Source of the DNA: JAJDIA01 sp031555735
Lineage (GTDB): Bacteria > Bacteroidota > Bacteroidia > Bacteroidales > Tannerellaceae
NCBI GenBank assembly: GCA_031555735.1
Contig: JAVBUE010000041.1
Coordinates: forward strand, 1 to 64,000
Reading direction: 5' to 3'
Length of the DNA: 64,000 nucleotides
Below the pieces are notes generated by a model. That model saw only the letters and a program-made list of their open reading frames with translations, did not search any database and was not told the DNA's origin. The translations under genes and the position numbers were made by a program. Numbering within the stretch: position 1 is the stretch's first letter; each line of letters starts with the position of its first letter. Shown here piece by piece: positions 55,491 through 64,000 of this stretch.

Positions 55491-56066
55491 AGAATCGTAT
55501 GCTTGCAAAATCTCTTCCTGTCGTAATCCTAAATATCGCTTAGTAATCATCACAGAACTGTGGTTAAACAGTTCCATCAACTTTACCAATGCCATTTCAG
55601 CATTTTCACTGTTCTGATTATATACTTCTCTACCGAAAGTTTTACGCAGTGAGTGGCAGCTAAAATTCTTGACATTTACCTTGTACTTCGTCTTAACCTC
55701 TTTCAGTATGACGTTAATACGTTGGACTGTGAACACTGTACCTTTTTGAGAAACAAGTATCGGTGAGTTAAAATTAATCGGACTGATCAGCTCATAACAT
55801 TCAGCGATATGTCGTTTTAACTGTGGATTGATCCGTATCGTTCTGCTCTTACCTGTTTTCTTTTCTGGTATGGTAAACTCATCCACATTTAAAATATCTC
55901 TCCATCTAAGTGCGAGTATATCCGAAATGCGCAAGCCCCAAAATGAACCGATTGCAATGAGCAACGATGCTTTGTGATTACCATCCTTAGCAAGTTTCCG
56001 AACGAGATTTGTCATTTCGTCCCAATTCATGTAATCGGCTGTTGTGTTAGAATATTTCAAACTCAT
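55479..56066 (-). CDS. Short tyrosine recombinase (catalytic domain only)
   Basis: 195 aa. The catalytic residues of phage-type integrases are all present: Arg in GLRISDIL, the HSLRKTF box (HxxR), His in FNHSSVM and the nucleophile Tyr in TKRYLGL. The N-terminal core-binding domain of full-length integrases is missing or reduced to about 15 residues. Such short recombinases are common in Bacteroides mobile elements. It marks the region as mobile, though the element's main integrase may lie outside the window. Confidence 0.88.
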   Translation of the reverse strand: MSLKYSNTTADYMNWDEMTNLVRKLAKDGNHKASLLIAIGSFWGLRISDILALRWRDILNVDEFTIPEKKTGKSRTIRINPQLKRHIAECYELISPINFNSPILVSQKGTVFTVQRINVILKEVKTKYKVNVKNFSCHSLRKTFGREVYNQNSENAEMALVKLMELFNHSSVMITKRYLGLRQEEILQAYDSLSF

Positions 56067-56103
56067 AATATGTTCTGTTTTGTTGGTTTAACTATGTAAG
56101 TGA

Positions 56104-56138
56104 ATGTTTTCAGGTGATCTGATTTTATCTGAAAACAT
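56104..56138. repeat. Hairpin upstream of the recombinase gene
   Basis: A perfect 10-bp stem (ATGTTTTCAG with CTGAAAACAT) around a 15-nt loop, in the 143-bp gap between RadC-type and recombinase genes. It is one of several hairpins that recur between genes of this element. Confidence 0.55.
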
Positions 56139-56209
56139 AAAGTGCTGATAATCAAAAGAACATTCACAAATACAGAAAGTGAATATCCTTTTGACCTCAA
56201 CAAGTAAAA

Positions 56210-56665
56210 CTATAATCCACCTTCATCGGCATAACTGTAATAGCCTTCCGTTGTCACTATAATGTGATCGAGAAAGTTTATCTCCATGATCTTACAAGCT
56301 TTTTTGACATTATCAGTCATTTGGTTGTCCTGTGGAGATGGTTTCATGTTTCCAGATGGATGATTGTGCGAAATCATTATACCACTGCAATTTGATAGTA
56401 TTGCGGATTGCATCACCACACGAACGTCCATCGTTGTACCATTTATACCACCTTCCGATAAATGGTGAACGCCAATAAGTTTACCGGCACGATTAAAGAG
56501 TATCAGCTTCACAAACTCCCTGTGTTCGATGGTATCAGCATCGTAAACCTTCTCCACGAGTAGTTTATACATTGCACTTGATGATCTGATTGTAGGACGT
56601 TCAGATGCTTTTACCTTTGGTTTATACGTTAGTTTCACCTCACTAACAGCAAATTCCGTTTTCAT
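56210..56665 (-). CDS. RadC-family JAB-domain protein
   Basis: 151 aa. The JAMM metal motif is complete: SHNHPSGNMKPSPQD (His100, His102, Asp113). This short form without the N-terminal helix-hairpin-helix part is typical of the RadC proteins carried on Bacteroides conjugative or phage-like elements. Function on the element is unknown; the old link to DNA repair is doubtful. Confidence 0.92.
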   Translation of the reverse strand: MKTEFAVSEVKLTYKPKVKASERPTIRSSSAMYKLLVEKVYDADTIEHREFVKLILFNRAGKLIGVHHLSEGGINGTTMDVRVVMQSAILSNCSGIMISHNHPSGNMKPSPQDNQMTDNVKKACKIMEINFLDHIIVTTEGYYSYADEGGL

Positions 56666-57392
56666 AACATGATGATTTTATTTGTTTGTAATTGATTGAT
56701 TTTCTGATTTGGAGCAGGTAGAACGTGAATAGGAATCACCAAGTAAAGGATATGGTCAGAATCGTTTCCGATTCGTATCGTTCGGAAATCAGCTATGTGA
56801 TGTTTTTCGGAAACTTGTTTTTACCTTTCTCGTTTTACTTGATATTATACGGTGATTTACCTGTGAGAAAGCGCAAAAAATGTTCACTTTTCCTCTCACC
56901 TACCGCAGGGGGAATTAATGGTAAGTGTGAAATCACGTTTGAGATAATCATCAAGTTCAATTTTTATGTATAGAAGTAGATCATCAGGTAGAAATCATGT
57001 AATAGGAAGTGATCTGTAAACTTGAATGGGGGAGGGGGTGTAAATAAGGTAGTGGGTATTATATAGAAATATGTATGGTAGTATTATCAAGGCGGCGGGA
57101 TTTTTCCGTAGTATTTTACTTTTTATACCGGCAGTCCAGTTTTTCCCCATTACCATGTAAACCATAGTAGGAGTATAGCTGTTTCGTTATTTTGATGATC
57201 TGGATCGAAGAAAGTGGCAAAGAGTTATTTGAGGTAGAGGCTGAATCAGCAGACAACACCTGTGAGTGAGGGCGATGGTGATAAAAAAGTAAATACATAA
57301 ACAAACTGTAACAATTTGAGTAATATTTGGGAAACATGATATTCATAGAGATTTTTTTTCAATTTAATTTATTAAAATTTGTAAAAATTTGC
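56666..57392. other. 727-bp gap without a convincing gene
   Basis: An 82-codon plus-strand frame (56725) and a 76-codon minus-strand frame (57116-57346) show no family resemblance and poor codon style. Small hairpins are present (GAATCG/CGATTC and TTTCCGA/TCGGAAA near 56760-56795; GTGAGA/TCTCAC near 56865-56900). A G-rich run lies near 57027. I see no RNA gene. Confidence 0.5.
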
Positions 57393-57400
57393 TAGATTTG
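57393..57400 (+). promoter_or_regulatory. -7 box of the DUF2971/ATPase operon
   Basis: TAGATTTG matches TAnnTTTG exactly, 31 nt before the DUF2971 start. Confidence 0.65.
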
Positions 57401-57431
57401 CATTGTGATCAACTAAAGTGAGTTTGTTTGT

Positions 57432-58247
57432 ATGGACATAAAGCAGAATAACACCACATATTCCCCGAAGGGTAGCATCCCTGATATACTATACCACTAT
57501 ACGACGGCTAATGCCTTATTAGGCATGCTAAAAGAAGATGAAAATAATAAAATGTGTATCAATTTGTGGGAAACAAGATACGATTTCATGAATGATAGAT
57601 CAGAATACATGTTAGGGTTAAGGCTTGTGAAAGAATTTGTCGCCAGATTACAGATCACTTTTCCTGATATGAGTGGTGAAATGTATAATTCTTTCTTTTT
57701 TCCATATATTATCTCATTCTCTGAGTCTCAAGATTGTTTGCCAATGTGGAACATGTATGGCTCGAATGGGAAAGGTATTTCCTTAGGATTTAGCAAAGAT
57801 ATTGGTTTAAATAATACCATAAATCAATGTGTATACTGCGAAAATGAATTGACAGAAAACATTGCGAGAGAGTTTGAGGAAATATTATCAAACGATAGAT
57901 TGAACGATATAGAAAAAGTATATTTTACTTTTTCAAAAATTTGTTCAAAAATAAAAAATTCATCTTTTCAGCATGAAAAAGAATGGAGATTTATTGATTT
58001 TGACACATTTGGACCTATTGATGGAATATTAAAATCTTTCCCTAATTTTATGAAATTTAGAGAAAGAAATGGACTTATTGTGCCATACAAAATCATAAAA
58101 TTTCCCACAAAGCACTTAAAGGAGATCTGGATAGGGCCTACTGCAAACATGGATCTTTCAGAGTCATCAATCAGATCATTTTTAGACTATAATAATTTGA
58201 AAAATGTTAATATACTTCGATCCCAATCGCCGTATTTTATTGATTAA
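57432..58247 (+). CDS. DUF2971-family protein
   Basis: 271 aa. Family marks are LYHYTTANALLGML near the N terminus, NDRSEYMLG, ISFSESQDCLPMWNMYGSNG and the conserved HEKEWRF near residue 180. The biochemical function of DUF2971 is unknown to me; members recur in accessory and defence-like islands. The layout (HYT.., then W-x-x-YG) loosely recalls ADP-ribosyltransferase-like folds, which I cannot prove. The ATPase gene follows 42 nt later on the same strand. Confidence 0.85.
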   Translation: MDIKQNNTTYSPKGSIPDILYHYTTANALLGMLKEDENNKMCINLWETRYDFMNDRSEYMLGLRLVKEFVARLQITFPDMSGEMYNSFFFPYIISFSESQDCLPMWNMYGSNGKGISLGFSKDIGLNNTINQCVYCENELTENIAREFEEILSNDRLNDIEKVYFTFSKICSKIKNSSFQHEKEWRFIDFDTFGPIDGILKSFPNFMKFRERNGLIVPYKIIKFPTKHLKEIWIGPTANMDLSESSIRSFLDYNNLKNVNILRSQSPYFID

Positions 58248-58289
58248 AACAATGTGTAAATTTATTAATTAAAAATACAATTTATTATT

Positions 58290-59735
58290 ATGATCCACAA
58301 ATTAGTTCATATTAAAAACTTGGGTAAATTTTCAAACTATAATTCCGGCAATAACGGATGGAATGGTGTTTTTGGAAAAATCACTGCGATATATGCAGAT
58401 AATGGAAGTGGAAAAACCACTTTTACTCAAATAATCAAATCTATAAAAGAGAATGATAGAGAATTGTTATTGAAACGCAAAAGTCTGGGAAGCACAGAGC
58501 CGATATCTATTTTATTTATAGATAAAAATAATAAAAACATAAAATTTTCAACAAATTGGAATAGACAAATCAATGATATTGAGGTTTTTGATTTTTTATT
58601 TGTTGAATCAAATGTGTATCTTATAACCTTAGGAAATTATGATAAGCCAGGAACGCTATTCGAAATAGTAGTAGGAGATGAGGCAGTAACATTATATAAT
58701 GCTATTGTCGATTTTAGACGTCAGCGAAAACAGATGTCGTCAAGAAGAAAATACTTTCGATTTAAATTGAAAGATGCGGACGAAAAAGAGTCAAGAAGAT
58801 TAGTTAAGTTAATAGATGAGACCAATATTCGATCTAGAGAATTGACTAGCAATATAGCATTTCTTGAAAAAAGATTTGAAACAATTGCAGAAGAATTTGG
58901 GAAAACATATTTAGAAAAAATAAATGAATATCTTAGATATTTTGTCCCCCATCTAAAACTGACAAAACTAAACAAAAAAGGAACCAGATTCGTCTATTAT
59001 ATAAAAATATCCGATCACGATGTGAGGTCTGATTCTGAATCAATTTCACTTAAACATACACTCAGTGAAGGCGAGAAAAACTCATTGGCTTTTTCATTTT
59101 TTCTTGCTAGATTATCATTAAAGCCTGATATTTCAAATAAATTAATAGTCTTTGATGATCCAATTTCAAGTTTAGATTACAATAGGAGAAATGTATCTAT
59201 AAATTTACTGACTTCTCTTGCTCGGAAATCTAATCAATTTATTCTATTAAGCCATGACCTTCACTTTGTTAAAGATTTTTCGGATAAATTTCAAGATTGT
59301 TTGAATCTGAAGATAATATACGATGGGAATACAAGCTTATTCGCTAGTCATGATATAAAATATGAAACTCTTACGGGAATTTTCAAAGACATGAGCGTTT
59401 TAGATTCATTCATAAAGAAAGGAGAAACATCTGAATTTGGGAAACGAGATGTTATGAGATGTATCAGGCCGGCAATTGAAGGATTCTTTCGAATTAAATA
59501 TTTTAATTATATTGATGATTCACATTGGCTTGGAGATATAATAGATTTTATAAGAAAATCGTCAGAAGGAGATGTTTTTTATAAACAAAAAGACAATCTT
59601 GATGAGCTGATTGATATAAATGATTACTCAAAAACATATCATCACTCAAATCCTAATTATTTGGAAGTTTGTATTAATACGGAAGAATTAAAAAATTACT
59701 GTAAAAGGACAATAGAGTTAATATCAAACATATAA
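58290..59735 (+). CDS. AAA_13 (RloC/PrrC-like) ABC-type ATPase
   Basis: 481 aa. Walker A ADNGSGKTT (residues 36-44), a coiled-coil middle (about 145-205), ABC signature LSEGEKNSLAF, Walker B LIVFDDPISSLD and switch His in LSHDLHF. The C-terminal region has CIRPAIEGFFRIKYF, like the R-x3-E element near the C terminus of AAA_13 proteins such as RloC, and YHHSNP further on. RloC and PrrC couple such an ATPase to tRNA cleavage; whether this one has a nuclease centre is open. The DUF2971 gene upstream is its probable partner. Very AT-rich, clearly acquired. Confidence 0.87.
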   Translation: MIHKLVHIKNLGKFSNYNSGNNGWNGVFGKITAIYADNGSGKTTFTQIIKSIKENDRELLLKRKSLGSTEPISILFIDKNNKNIKFSTNWNRQINDIEVFDFLFVESNVYLITLGNYDKPGTLFEIVVGDEAVTLYNAIVDFRRQRKQMSSRRKYFRFKLKDADEKESRRLVKLIDETNIRSRELTSNIAFLEKRFETIAEEFGKTYLEKINEYLRYFVPHLKLTKLNKKGTRFVYYIKISDHDVRSDSESISLKHTLSEGEKNSLAFSFFLARLSLKPDISNKLIVFDDPISSLDYNRRNVSINLLTSLARKSNQFILLSHDLHFVKDFSDKFQDCLNLKIIYDGNTSLFASHDIKYETLTGIFKDMSVLDSFIKKGETSEFGKRDVMRCIRPAIEGFFRIKYFNYIDDSHWLGDIIDFIRKSSEGDVFYKQKDNLDELIDINDYSKTYHHSNPNYLEVCINTEELKNYCKRTIELISNI

Positions 59736-59776
59736 ATTAAATTAATATATTCATTTATTTCAAACTTTCGAAAACC

Positions 59777-61687
59777 TCAAAGGTGTAGATTGGAAATTGT
59801 TTTAGGCAAAAACGAATTCAATGTCCATATGTATGGTGCTTTATGTTTACTTGCCTTTGCAGAGGGGAAATAGTCTTTTATATGAGTGTATTTTGCTTCC
59901 ACGTCAATATCGTATTTATCATAAATAGCCTGTAAGCGCATTCTCATATCCTCTTGCTCTATTTTTGGTGTTGATGCGAACTCATTCTCTATATCTTGTA
60001 TCACATTAGGGAGATACCGATGTATTTCTCTATCATATTTCTTTACAGCAGCCTTTATCTTATCTTCTTTATAGTTGCATTGGTAAAAGCCATCTATGTA
60101 TATTTTTTGATCGCTTACTTCTGCTTTTACCCCCATGATACCGATTTTATTATATGAGTTAATAACGAACTCACCAAGTTCAGCACTCTTTATTATCCCT
60201 AGCAAAGGCGAGATTTCATAAGAAGGAGTCTCTTCCTTGAACCTATAAAGATTTATTAATTGACCTGTAAGCGTGTGAATCTGTTTTGGTTTTTTATCTT
60301 CTTTCTTCAATCGGAAGATCGCATCGACATCTATTGGTTCAAATAGAGGTACATAGGTTACGTTGAAATGCCCAGTATCTTCGTAAACCATTTTTAGTAA
60401 AAAGCCATCTGTATAGTACAATTTTACCCTTTCTTCGTCATATAAGTTATCCATGTAAAAGTAATTGAAGCCACCTTTATCATCTAAGAAATTAGCATAA
60501 CCTATCTTTTTTATCTCTTTGTGAAGAGTTTGAACGCGTTTTTCTTCTGTGGCACTTTTTATTCGCTCAATAATGAAATCATATATACTTTTATAATCTT
60601 CTATTTCAGCAGAAATTTCTTCTTTACTCTTTATCTGCAAGGCGGGATTAATATTGGTTATATGTGTTAGCGAATTATACCTTTTCCCATCGCCAAAAAT
60701 ATTTCTGAATCGTCCTTGTACTTGTATGCTTTGCGTCAGTGGATCAAACATAGTGTAAGCCGCTTCGCTCAAATTCGTAAGAAGCAAAATATCTGCTCTA
60801 ACATCTAATTTTATATCTAATCCCGAATTGTATTTGCATGTAAAAAGATTAACTCTTGCGAGTGGATAAACAATTTCGGAAAACACATTGCTAAAGCCTT
60901 CTTTTTCCAGCTTCTCTTTACTTTCTTCCGAACAAAACACCTTGTAATCAGCCAGTTTGAAGGTGTGAACAATTTTACTGATAGTATCAGTCTTATTTAT
61001 AAAAATGCATATACATTGGCTGTTTGAAAGGGAGTAGATTTTATTCCTTAGAGTGAGATCGAAACTATTTGTCACAATTAACTCGATATCATTCTTGTAG
61101 TCATAATTGGGTATAATAGTTAGCCTTTTGAATCTCTGCTCCTTTAACATCGGGTGTGACATAGGTAAAGGAGTTGCAGAGATCATCGCCTTACCTTCAA
61201 ATTCAAAAAAATCACGGATGGATGATGCTATACCTTTCCTATAATCTGAATCCTGAATTGTTCTCTCTATCTCATCTTGGAGGCAGAAAAATTTCTTATA
61301 CATGCTTATAACTTCTTTCCCTGCCGCTTTATTTATGATCCCAATAGCTGTTGGAATCTTATGAAAACTTTCAGGAGTGGTAAGTAACTTCTTAAACTCG
61401 TAATCATTTTTCAGATACTTAGCTATATCTTCAGGAGCAATACCACCATAAACACCAAACCATTCGGGATGATCTTGTATTTTGTTTGTAATAATGGATA
61501 CATTCGGTTCTATAATAATAGAATCTCGTTTTGCATACAATTCCATAGATGTGCCGCCTGTTCCGGGTATTTCCTTGTAAATGATTCTGTTTGATGGAAT
61601 TAGATCATATCCCTGCCATTTCATGGCATCTTGAAGCCATTCGCCCTTTTCTAAAATGATTACTTCCCCTATGTCATGTGTTTCCAT
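59777..61687 (-). CDS. SF2 helicase-like protein with lysine-less P-loop
   Basis: 636 aa. Helicase-like elements in order: EIPGTGGTSMEL (residues 39-50, P-loop with Gly in place of the usual Lys), DEIE at 138-141, SATP at 170-173, and QVQGRFRN in the second half as motif VI. The C-terminal 250 residues are unrecognised. Proteins of this layout occur on Bacteroidetes mobile elements. Loss of the P-loop lysine questions ordinary ATP hydrolysis, though the GG(T/A)T form may be normal for the family. No neighbouring replication genes are visible. Confidence 0.7.
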   Translation of the reverse strand: METHDIGEVIILEKGEWLQDAMKWQGYDLIPSNRIIYKEIPGTGGTSMELYAKRDSIIIEPNVSIITNKIQDHPEWFGVYGGIAPEDIAKYLKNDYEFKKLLTTPESFHKIPTAIGIINKAAGKEVISMYKKFFCLQDEIERTIQDSDYRKGIASSIRDFFEFEGKAMISATPLPMSHPMLKEQRFKRLTIIPNYDYKNDIELIVTNSFDLTLRNKIYSLSNSQCICIFINKTDTISKIVHTFKLADYKVFCSEESKEKLEKEGFSNVFSEIVYPLARVNLFTCKYNSGLDIKLDVRADILLLTNLSEAAYTMFDPLTQSIQVQGRFRNIFGDGKRYNSLTHITNINPALQIKSKEEISAEIEDYKSIYDFIIERIKSATEEKRVQTLHKEIKKIGYANFLDDKGGFNYFYMDNLYDEERVKLYYTDGFLLKMVYEDTGHFNVTYVPLFEPIDVDAIFRLKKEDKKPKQIHTLTGQLINLYRFKEETPSYEISPLLGIIKSAELGEFVINSYNKIGIMGVKAEVSDQKIYIDGFYQCNYKEDKIKAAVKKYDREIHRYLPNVIQDIENEFASTPKIEQEDMRMRLQAIYDKYDIDVEAKYTHIKDYFPSAKASKHKAPYIWTLNSFLPKTISNLHL

Positions 61688-61725
61688 AATTTTCTTTATT
61701 TAACTGTTTCTTTTTAGTTGACTTG

Positions 61726-61794
61726 CTTAGGTGGGGATTTTTTTGAAAGTTTTCTGTTTTATAGGGCACGATCAGAAAATCCCCCTCACCTAAG
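61726..61794. repeat. Inverted repeat upstream of the helicase-like gene
   Basis: CTTAGGTG-GGGATTTT at the left is inverted as AAAATCCCCCTCACCTAAG at the right (3 extra bases). It fills the gap before the helicase-like gene and shares the GGGGA-TTTTC core with the hairpins near 62680 and 63340. Confidence 0.6.
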
Positions 61795-61886
61795 TTTTAT
61801 ATGGATAAGTCCACTTTAAGTCAATTCATTTAGCATACAGGTGTTATCAGTATTTAGAATATGCGGTAGCCTGTACATTTTTCATG

Positions 61887-62615
61887 TTACATCCCGAAGA
61901 AAGCGAGTGTGTAATCTGGAATTGCTTTATATGTCTTTCCGTTAAGTAAATTTCCACCACTTCCATGTTTTCCTCCCCATTGCTTGAAGAAGAAAAGCAC
62001 ATTCTGATCTTTACATTGTTGTTGGATATCAACAACCCATTCTTGTTTCATGGGACGTGCGTTTATCGCTTTTTCTCCGCCAACAATAACCCAATCAATT
62101 CCATTAAGATTTAGATCATGTAACGCACTAAGTAATGGCTCAACAGATAAGAATTTCAGTTTAGCATCTGTTTGTCTTAACAGGTCTATTCGATTCTTTA
62201 CTTTCTCGTTTTCCACGGACACACCCATCCAGATATTATCTGTCCATGTCAGAACGGAATTTAATTCAAGAAGTCGCTCCGGCCTTTTGGTTAGTATCTG
62301 GAAGATGTGCTGTTGGTTGTGGTGCATTACTTGAAATACCTGCTTGATAAATTCAAGAGGGACATCTTTATGAAATAGATCACTCATTGAGTTAACGAAT
62401 ATTCTATCTGGCCGCTTCAATGTGTAAGGATACTGTAATACATCAGGGTGGGTTTTAACCATATCAAAGCCGTTTTTGTATTTGACATCACCTTCTCTTT
62501 GCTTTTTATCTGTAATCTCTTTTGCGTAGCAATTTGCACAGCCGTCGGATATTTTAGTGCATCCTGTTACTGGATTCCATGTTTCGTTAGTCCATTCAAT
62601 TGTTGTATGGCTCAT
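61887..62615 (-). CDS. DUF5131 (phage Gp37/Gp68-like) radical-SAM-related protein
   Basis: 242 aa. Starts IEWTNETWNPVTGC with the three-cysteine cluster Cys19, Cys26, Cys29 (GCTKISDGCANCYA), followed by FVNSMSDLFHKDVP, MGVSVENEKV, FLSVEPLL and WVIVGGEKA. These are the standard motifs of the DUF5131 family, often found in phage and mobile elements beside a three-Cys-motif partner gene. No such partner is seen here. Function unknown. Confidence 0.92.
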   Translation of the reverse strand: MSHTTIEWTNETWNPVTGCTKISDGCANCYAKEITDKKQREGDVKYKNGFDMVKTHPDVLQYPYTLKRPDRIFVNSMSDLFHKDVPLEFIKQVFQVMHHNQQHIFQILTKRPERLLELNSVLTWTDNIWMGVSVENEKVKNRIDLLRQTDAKLKFLSVEPLLSALHDLNLNGIDWVIVGGEKAINARPMKQEWVVDIQQQCKDQNVLFFFKQWGGKHGSGGNLLNGKTYKAIPDYTLAFFGM

Positions 62616-62647
62616 CGTAGTTGCTTTTTAGCTGATAAAGAGAATGT

Positions 62648-62678
62648 CCAGTCTTAGAAGGTGGTCAACTAAGACTGG
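62648..62678. repeat. Perfect hairpin between accessory genes
   Basis: CCAGTCTTAG and CTAAGACTGG form a perfect 10-bp stem around an 11-nt loop containing GGTG. A GGAGA-TTTTCC core directly abuts it on the minus strand (62677-62688). It could be a terminator/processing site or a protein-binding site. Confidence 0.65.
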
Positions 62679-62693
62679 AAAACTCTCCATTTG

Positions 62694-63245
62694 TTAATGG
62701 TTAATTATCATAGGAATATTTTCTTCATCACTCTTTTTCTGCATTTGAAGTATAAATTCTTTGTTATAACGACTCAATTTGTCAAAATCATTAACGATTA
62801 TGTAATCTGCTGATTCGATAGATAGGCCGTCCATTTCTCCATCAATAATATCTATTATTATCAATCTGGAAGCTGCATCTATTTGTCGAAGTGTAGATGA
62901 AAATGAAAGTAACTCCCATCCATAATTAACTAAAACTCCTATCTGTATATTTTGCGGAAATATTCCTTCTTCGAAAATAATCTGAAGAAAATGAACGTAT
63001 CTCGTTTCTGTTTTAAATGTATGTTCTGAATTTTCTTTCATCGCCTTTATTATCAAATGGCTTCCGTTAATAAAATGCTCAGGATCAAATAGATCTATAC
63101 CAGGACTTACTATTACATTTTGGGATATTTCCCATTGAAATAAAAGGTCTATTTCCTCTTGATCTATTTCTATTTTTGACGAAGTCGGATCGATTTTTAT
63201 CGGATTCCATATTTTCATCCTTGTGTTTTGAAAATAATTTTTCAT
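62694..63245 (-). CDS. Hypothetical protein of the accessory element
   Basis: 183 aa, not recognised. Mixed alpha/beta with a central acidic segment (RLIIIDIIDGEMDGLSIESA, DYIIVNDFDKLSRYN) that looks like an alpha/beta fold with aspartate at strand ends, reminiscent of a Walker B or receiver-like strand but without a P-loop. No signal peptide or membrane span. Same strand as its neighbours, separated on both sides by hairpin-containing gaps. Confidence 0.7.
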   Translation of the reverse strand: MKNYFQNTRMKIWNPIKIDPTSSKIEIDQEEIDLLFQWEISQNVIVSPGIDLFDPEHFINGSHLIIKAMKENSEHTFKTETRYVHFLQIIFEEGIFPQNIQIGVLVNYGWELLSFSSTLRQIDAASRLIIIDIIDGEMDGLSIESADYIIVNDFDKLSRYNKEFILQMQKKSDEENIPMIINH

Positions 63246-63325
63246 ACTTGTTATTTTTTTAAATGTTGTTTTAATTTTTAATTGGAAAGAAAGGGGATGA
63301 TTTGAGCCAAATCACTATTATATGG

Positions 63326-63352
63326 TCAGACCTGAAAATTCCCCTTGTCTGA
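63326..63352. repeat. Hairpin upstream of the 183-aa gene
   Basis: TCAGAC and GTCTGA pair around a loop that holds AAAATTCCCC (GGGGAATTTT on the minus strand), the same core as at 61776 and 62680. Confidence 0.5.
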
Positions 63353-63378
63353 AAAGATGTCATAAATGCTTGAGCGGA

Positions 63379-64000
63379 TTAGGCTGCTTGCTCTTCTTCT
63401 GGATCAGGTTTCGCCAGCTCATTATAAGCTATCAAGAGTGAGCTATACATTTCGATCACCTTATTATCCTTAATTGCCTTAATGTAGGTCACTCGCAAAT
63501 CTGTTAAAGAGCTTACCACATCAATGACTGCTTTTATACCAATTGGTTTTTCTCCTTCCCCTTCGGGTGTATAGTTGGCCAACCGGGTCATTGCGTCAAT
63601 CAAGAAACGTTCTCTCGTGATTGCGATGTCAAATTTCGATTTTACAACCTCAATAATGGTATCACCAATCGCCAGATCATAATTGAAATCCGAAGCGATC
63701 TTTCCCATAAGGGCATCATTCCATTCTTTGGCTCGCAGAGTTTTACCGTGGTTATAGTACTTTGTAATTGTACTTATTTTGGCATCTAACTCATGTGCCT
63801 TATTTGCCACTTTCTTGAAGAAGGCATCTTGGGTCGCTTCTGCTGCATTAAGAGCTTTCTCGTTTCCATTCAATCCTCGGCTTAATACAATGTTTTTGCC
63901 GGTATATTGAGCCATGCCCTGAATGCTCTCAAACTCTTTTATCCTTACATTCGGAATAGCCAACTCTGCGGCATCGGCTATCATCCTGTTGGCGTTATGT
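63379..64000 (-). CDS. Helical hypothetical protein, probably 5'-truncated by the window
   Basis: The visible frame reads through the ATG at 63984 (HNANRMIADAAELAI) with no stop to the window edge, so the true start may lie beyond it. It is rich in long charged helices (NEKALNAAEATQDAFFKKVA, FLIDAMTRLANYTPEGEGE) with an acidic C terminus (PDPEEEQAA). No family is recognised. Same strand as the upstream accessory genes. Confidence 0.7.
   Translation of the reverse strand, partial: HNANRMIADAAELAIPNVRIKEFESIQGMAQYTGKNIVLSRGLNGNEKALNAAEATQDAFFKKVANKAHELDAKISTITKYYNHGKTLRAKEWNDALMGKIASDFNYDLAIGDTIIEVVKSKFDIAITRERFLIDAMTRLANYTPEGEGEKPIGIKAVIDVVSSLTDLRVTYIKAIKDNKVIEMYSSLLIAYNELAKPDPEEEQAA

Noticed and set aside
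56725..57346. Small frames in the 56.7-57.4 kb gap
   Set aside because: No family match, signal or membrane pattern that makes sense, and no promoter; kept as noncoding.
58290..59735. Calling the AAA_13 ATPase a tRNA anticodon nuclease
   Set aside because: An R-x3-E element and a later His are present, but their spacing does not clearly fit the RloC nuclease triad as I know it.
1..64000. tRNA genes, IS-element transposases, CRISPR-Cas, retron or IscB loci
   Set aside because: None seen on either strand; no reverse transcriptase, DDE transposase or Cas-like protein among the frames.

Overview
The window reads as a Bacteroidales chromosome. Most transcription units start from the Bacteroidetes -7 box TAnnTTTG, the primary sigma factor is the short form without region 1.1, a SusC/SusD pair sits behind an ECF sigma/FecR pair, and there is a Bacteroidetes-type RNase P RNA. 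Family or genus cannot be fixed from the sequence; a Parabacteroides-like relative is my guess. From 1 to about 50.5 kb the DNA is GC-rich core genome. From about 50.55 kb to the end it is clearly AT-rich and holds accessory genes (tyrosine recombinase, RadC-type JAB protein, helicase-like protein, DUF-family genes). I read this as an integrated element that cut the 3' end off a GGGtGRT-family gene.

Core layout: rnpB (partial, minus strand), HtrA/Deg protease and rpoD; a strange 860-bp gap with a 196-bp inverted repeat around a 22-nt-period array; an OmpA-family pair; a signalling block at 6.3-17.0 kb (TPR kinase plus NarL-type regulator; STAS protein, pseudo-kinase, kinase, REC-PP2C phosphatase; outer-membrane barrel plus kinase/OmpR regulator); a tight operon of radical-SAM activase, unassigned glycyl radical enzyme and 5'-nucleotidase-like phosphoesterase; a THUMP-like methyltransferase; ECF sigma/FecR/SusC/SusD with an EEP-family lipoprotein but no glycosidase; AspT-type and CPA2 transporters; glgB; manA; an NtrC-type regulator, a small ADP-ribosyltransferase-like pair and a hybrid kinase; a sigma54-like promoter before a small secreted protein; a DHA2 efflux pump, a DUF5856 protein, aspartate 4-decarboxylase and a YhcH protein.

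Two results stand out. (1) Two paralogous structured RNAs, each about 295 nt and on the minus strand (about 49.94-50.23 kb and 54.20-54.50 kb), share two long-range helices and an H-type pseudoknot with compensatory changes. Each has its own TACCTTTG promoter, and each pseudoknot ends 13-15 nt before a start codon. They look like a large leader RNA class; one copy heads a TPR / lipoprotein-protease / micro-membrane-protein operon on the element. (2) At least three core intergenic regions carry arrays with an exact 22-nt period built from the words RGGTG(G)A and GTTYCA. One lies inside a 196-bp inverted repeat and another is itself a long palindrome.

Other points: a kinase whose H-box lacks the phospho-acceptor His next to an intact one; an NtrC-type regulator with GSFTSS in place of GAFTGA; a DUF2971 plus AAA_13 ATPase module that looks like a defence pair; and a helicase-like protein with a lysine-less P-loop.
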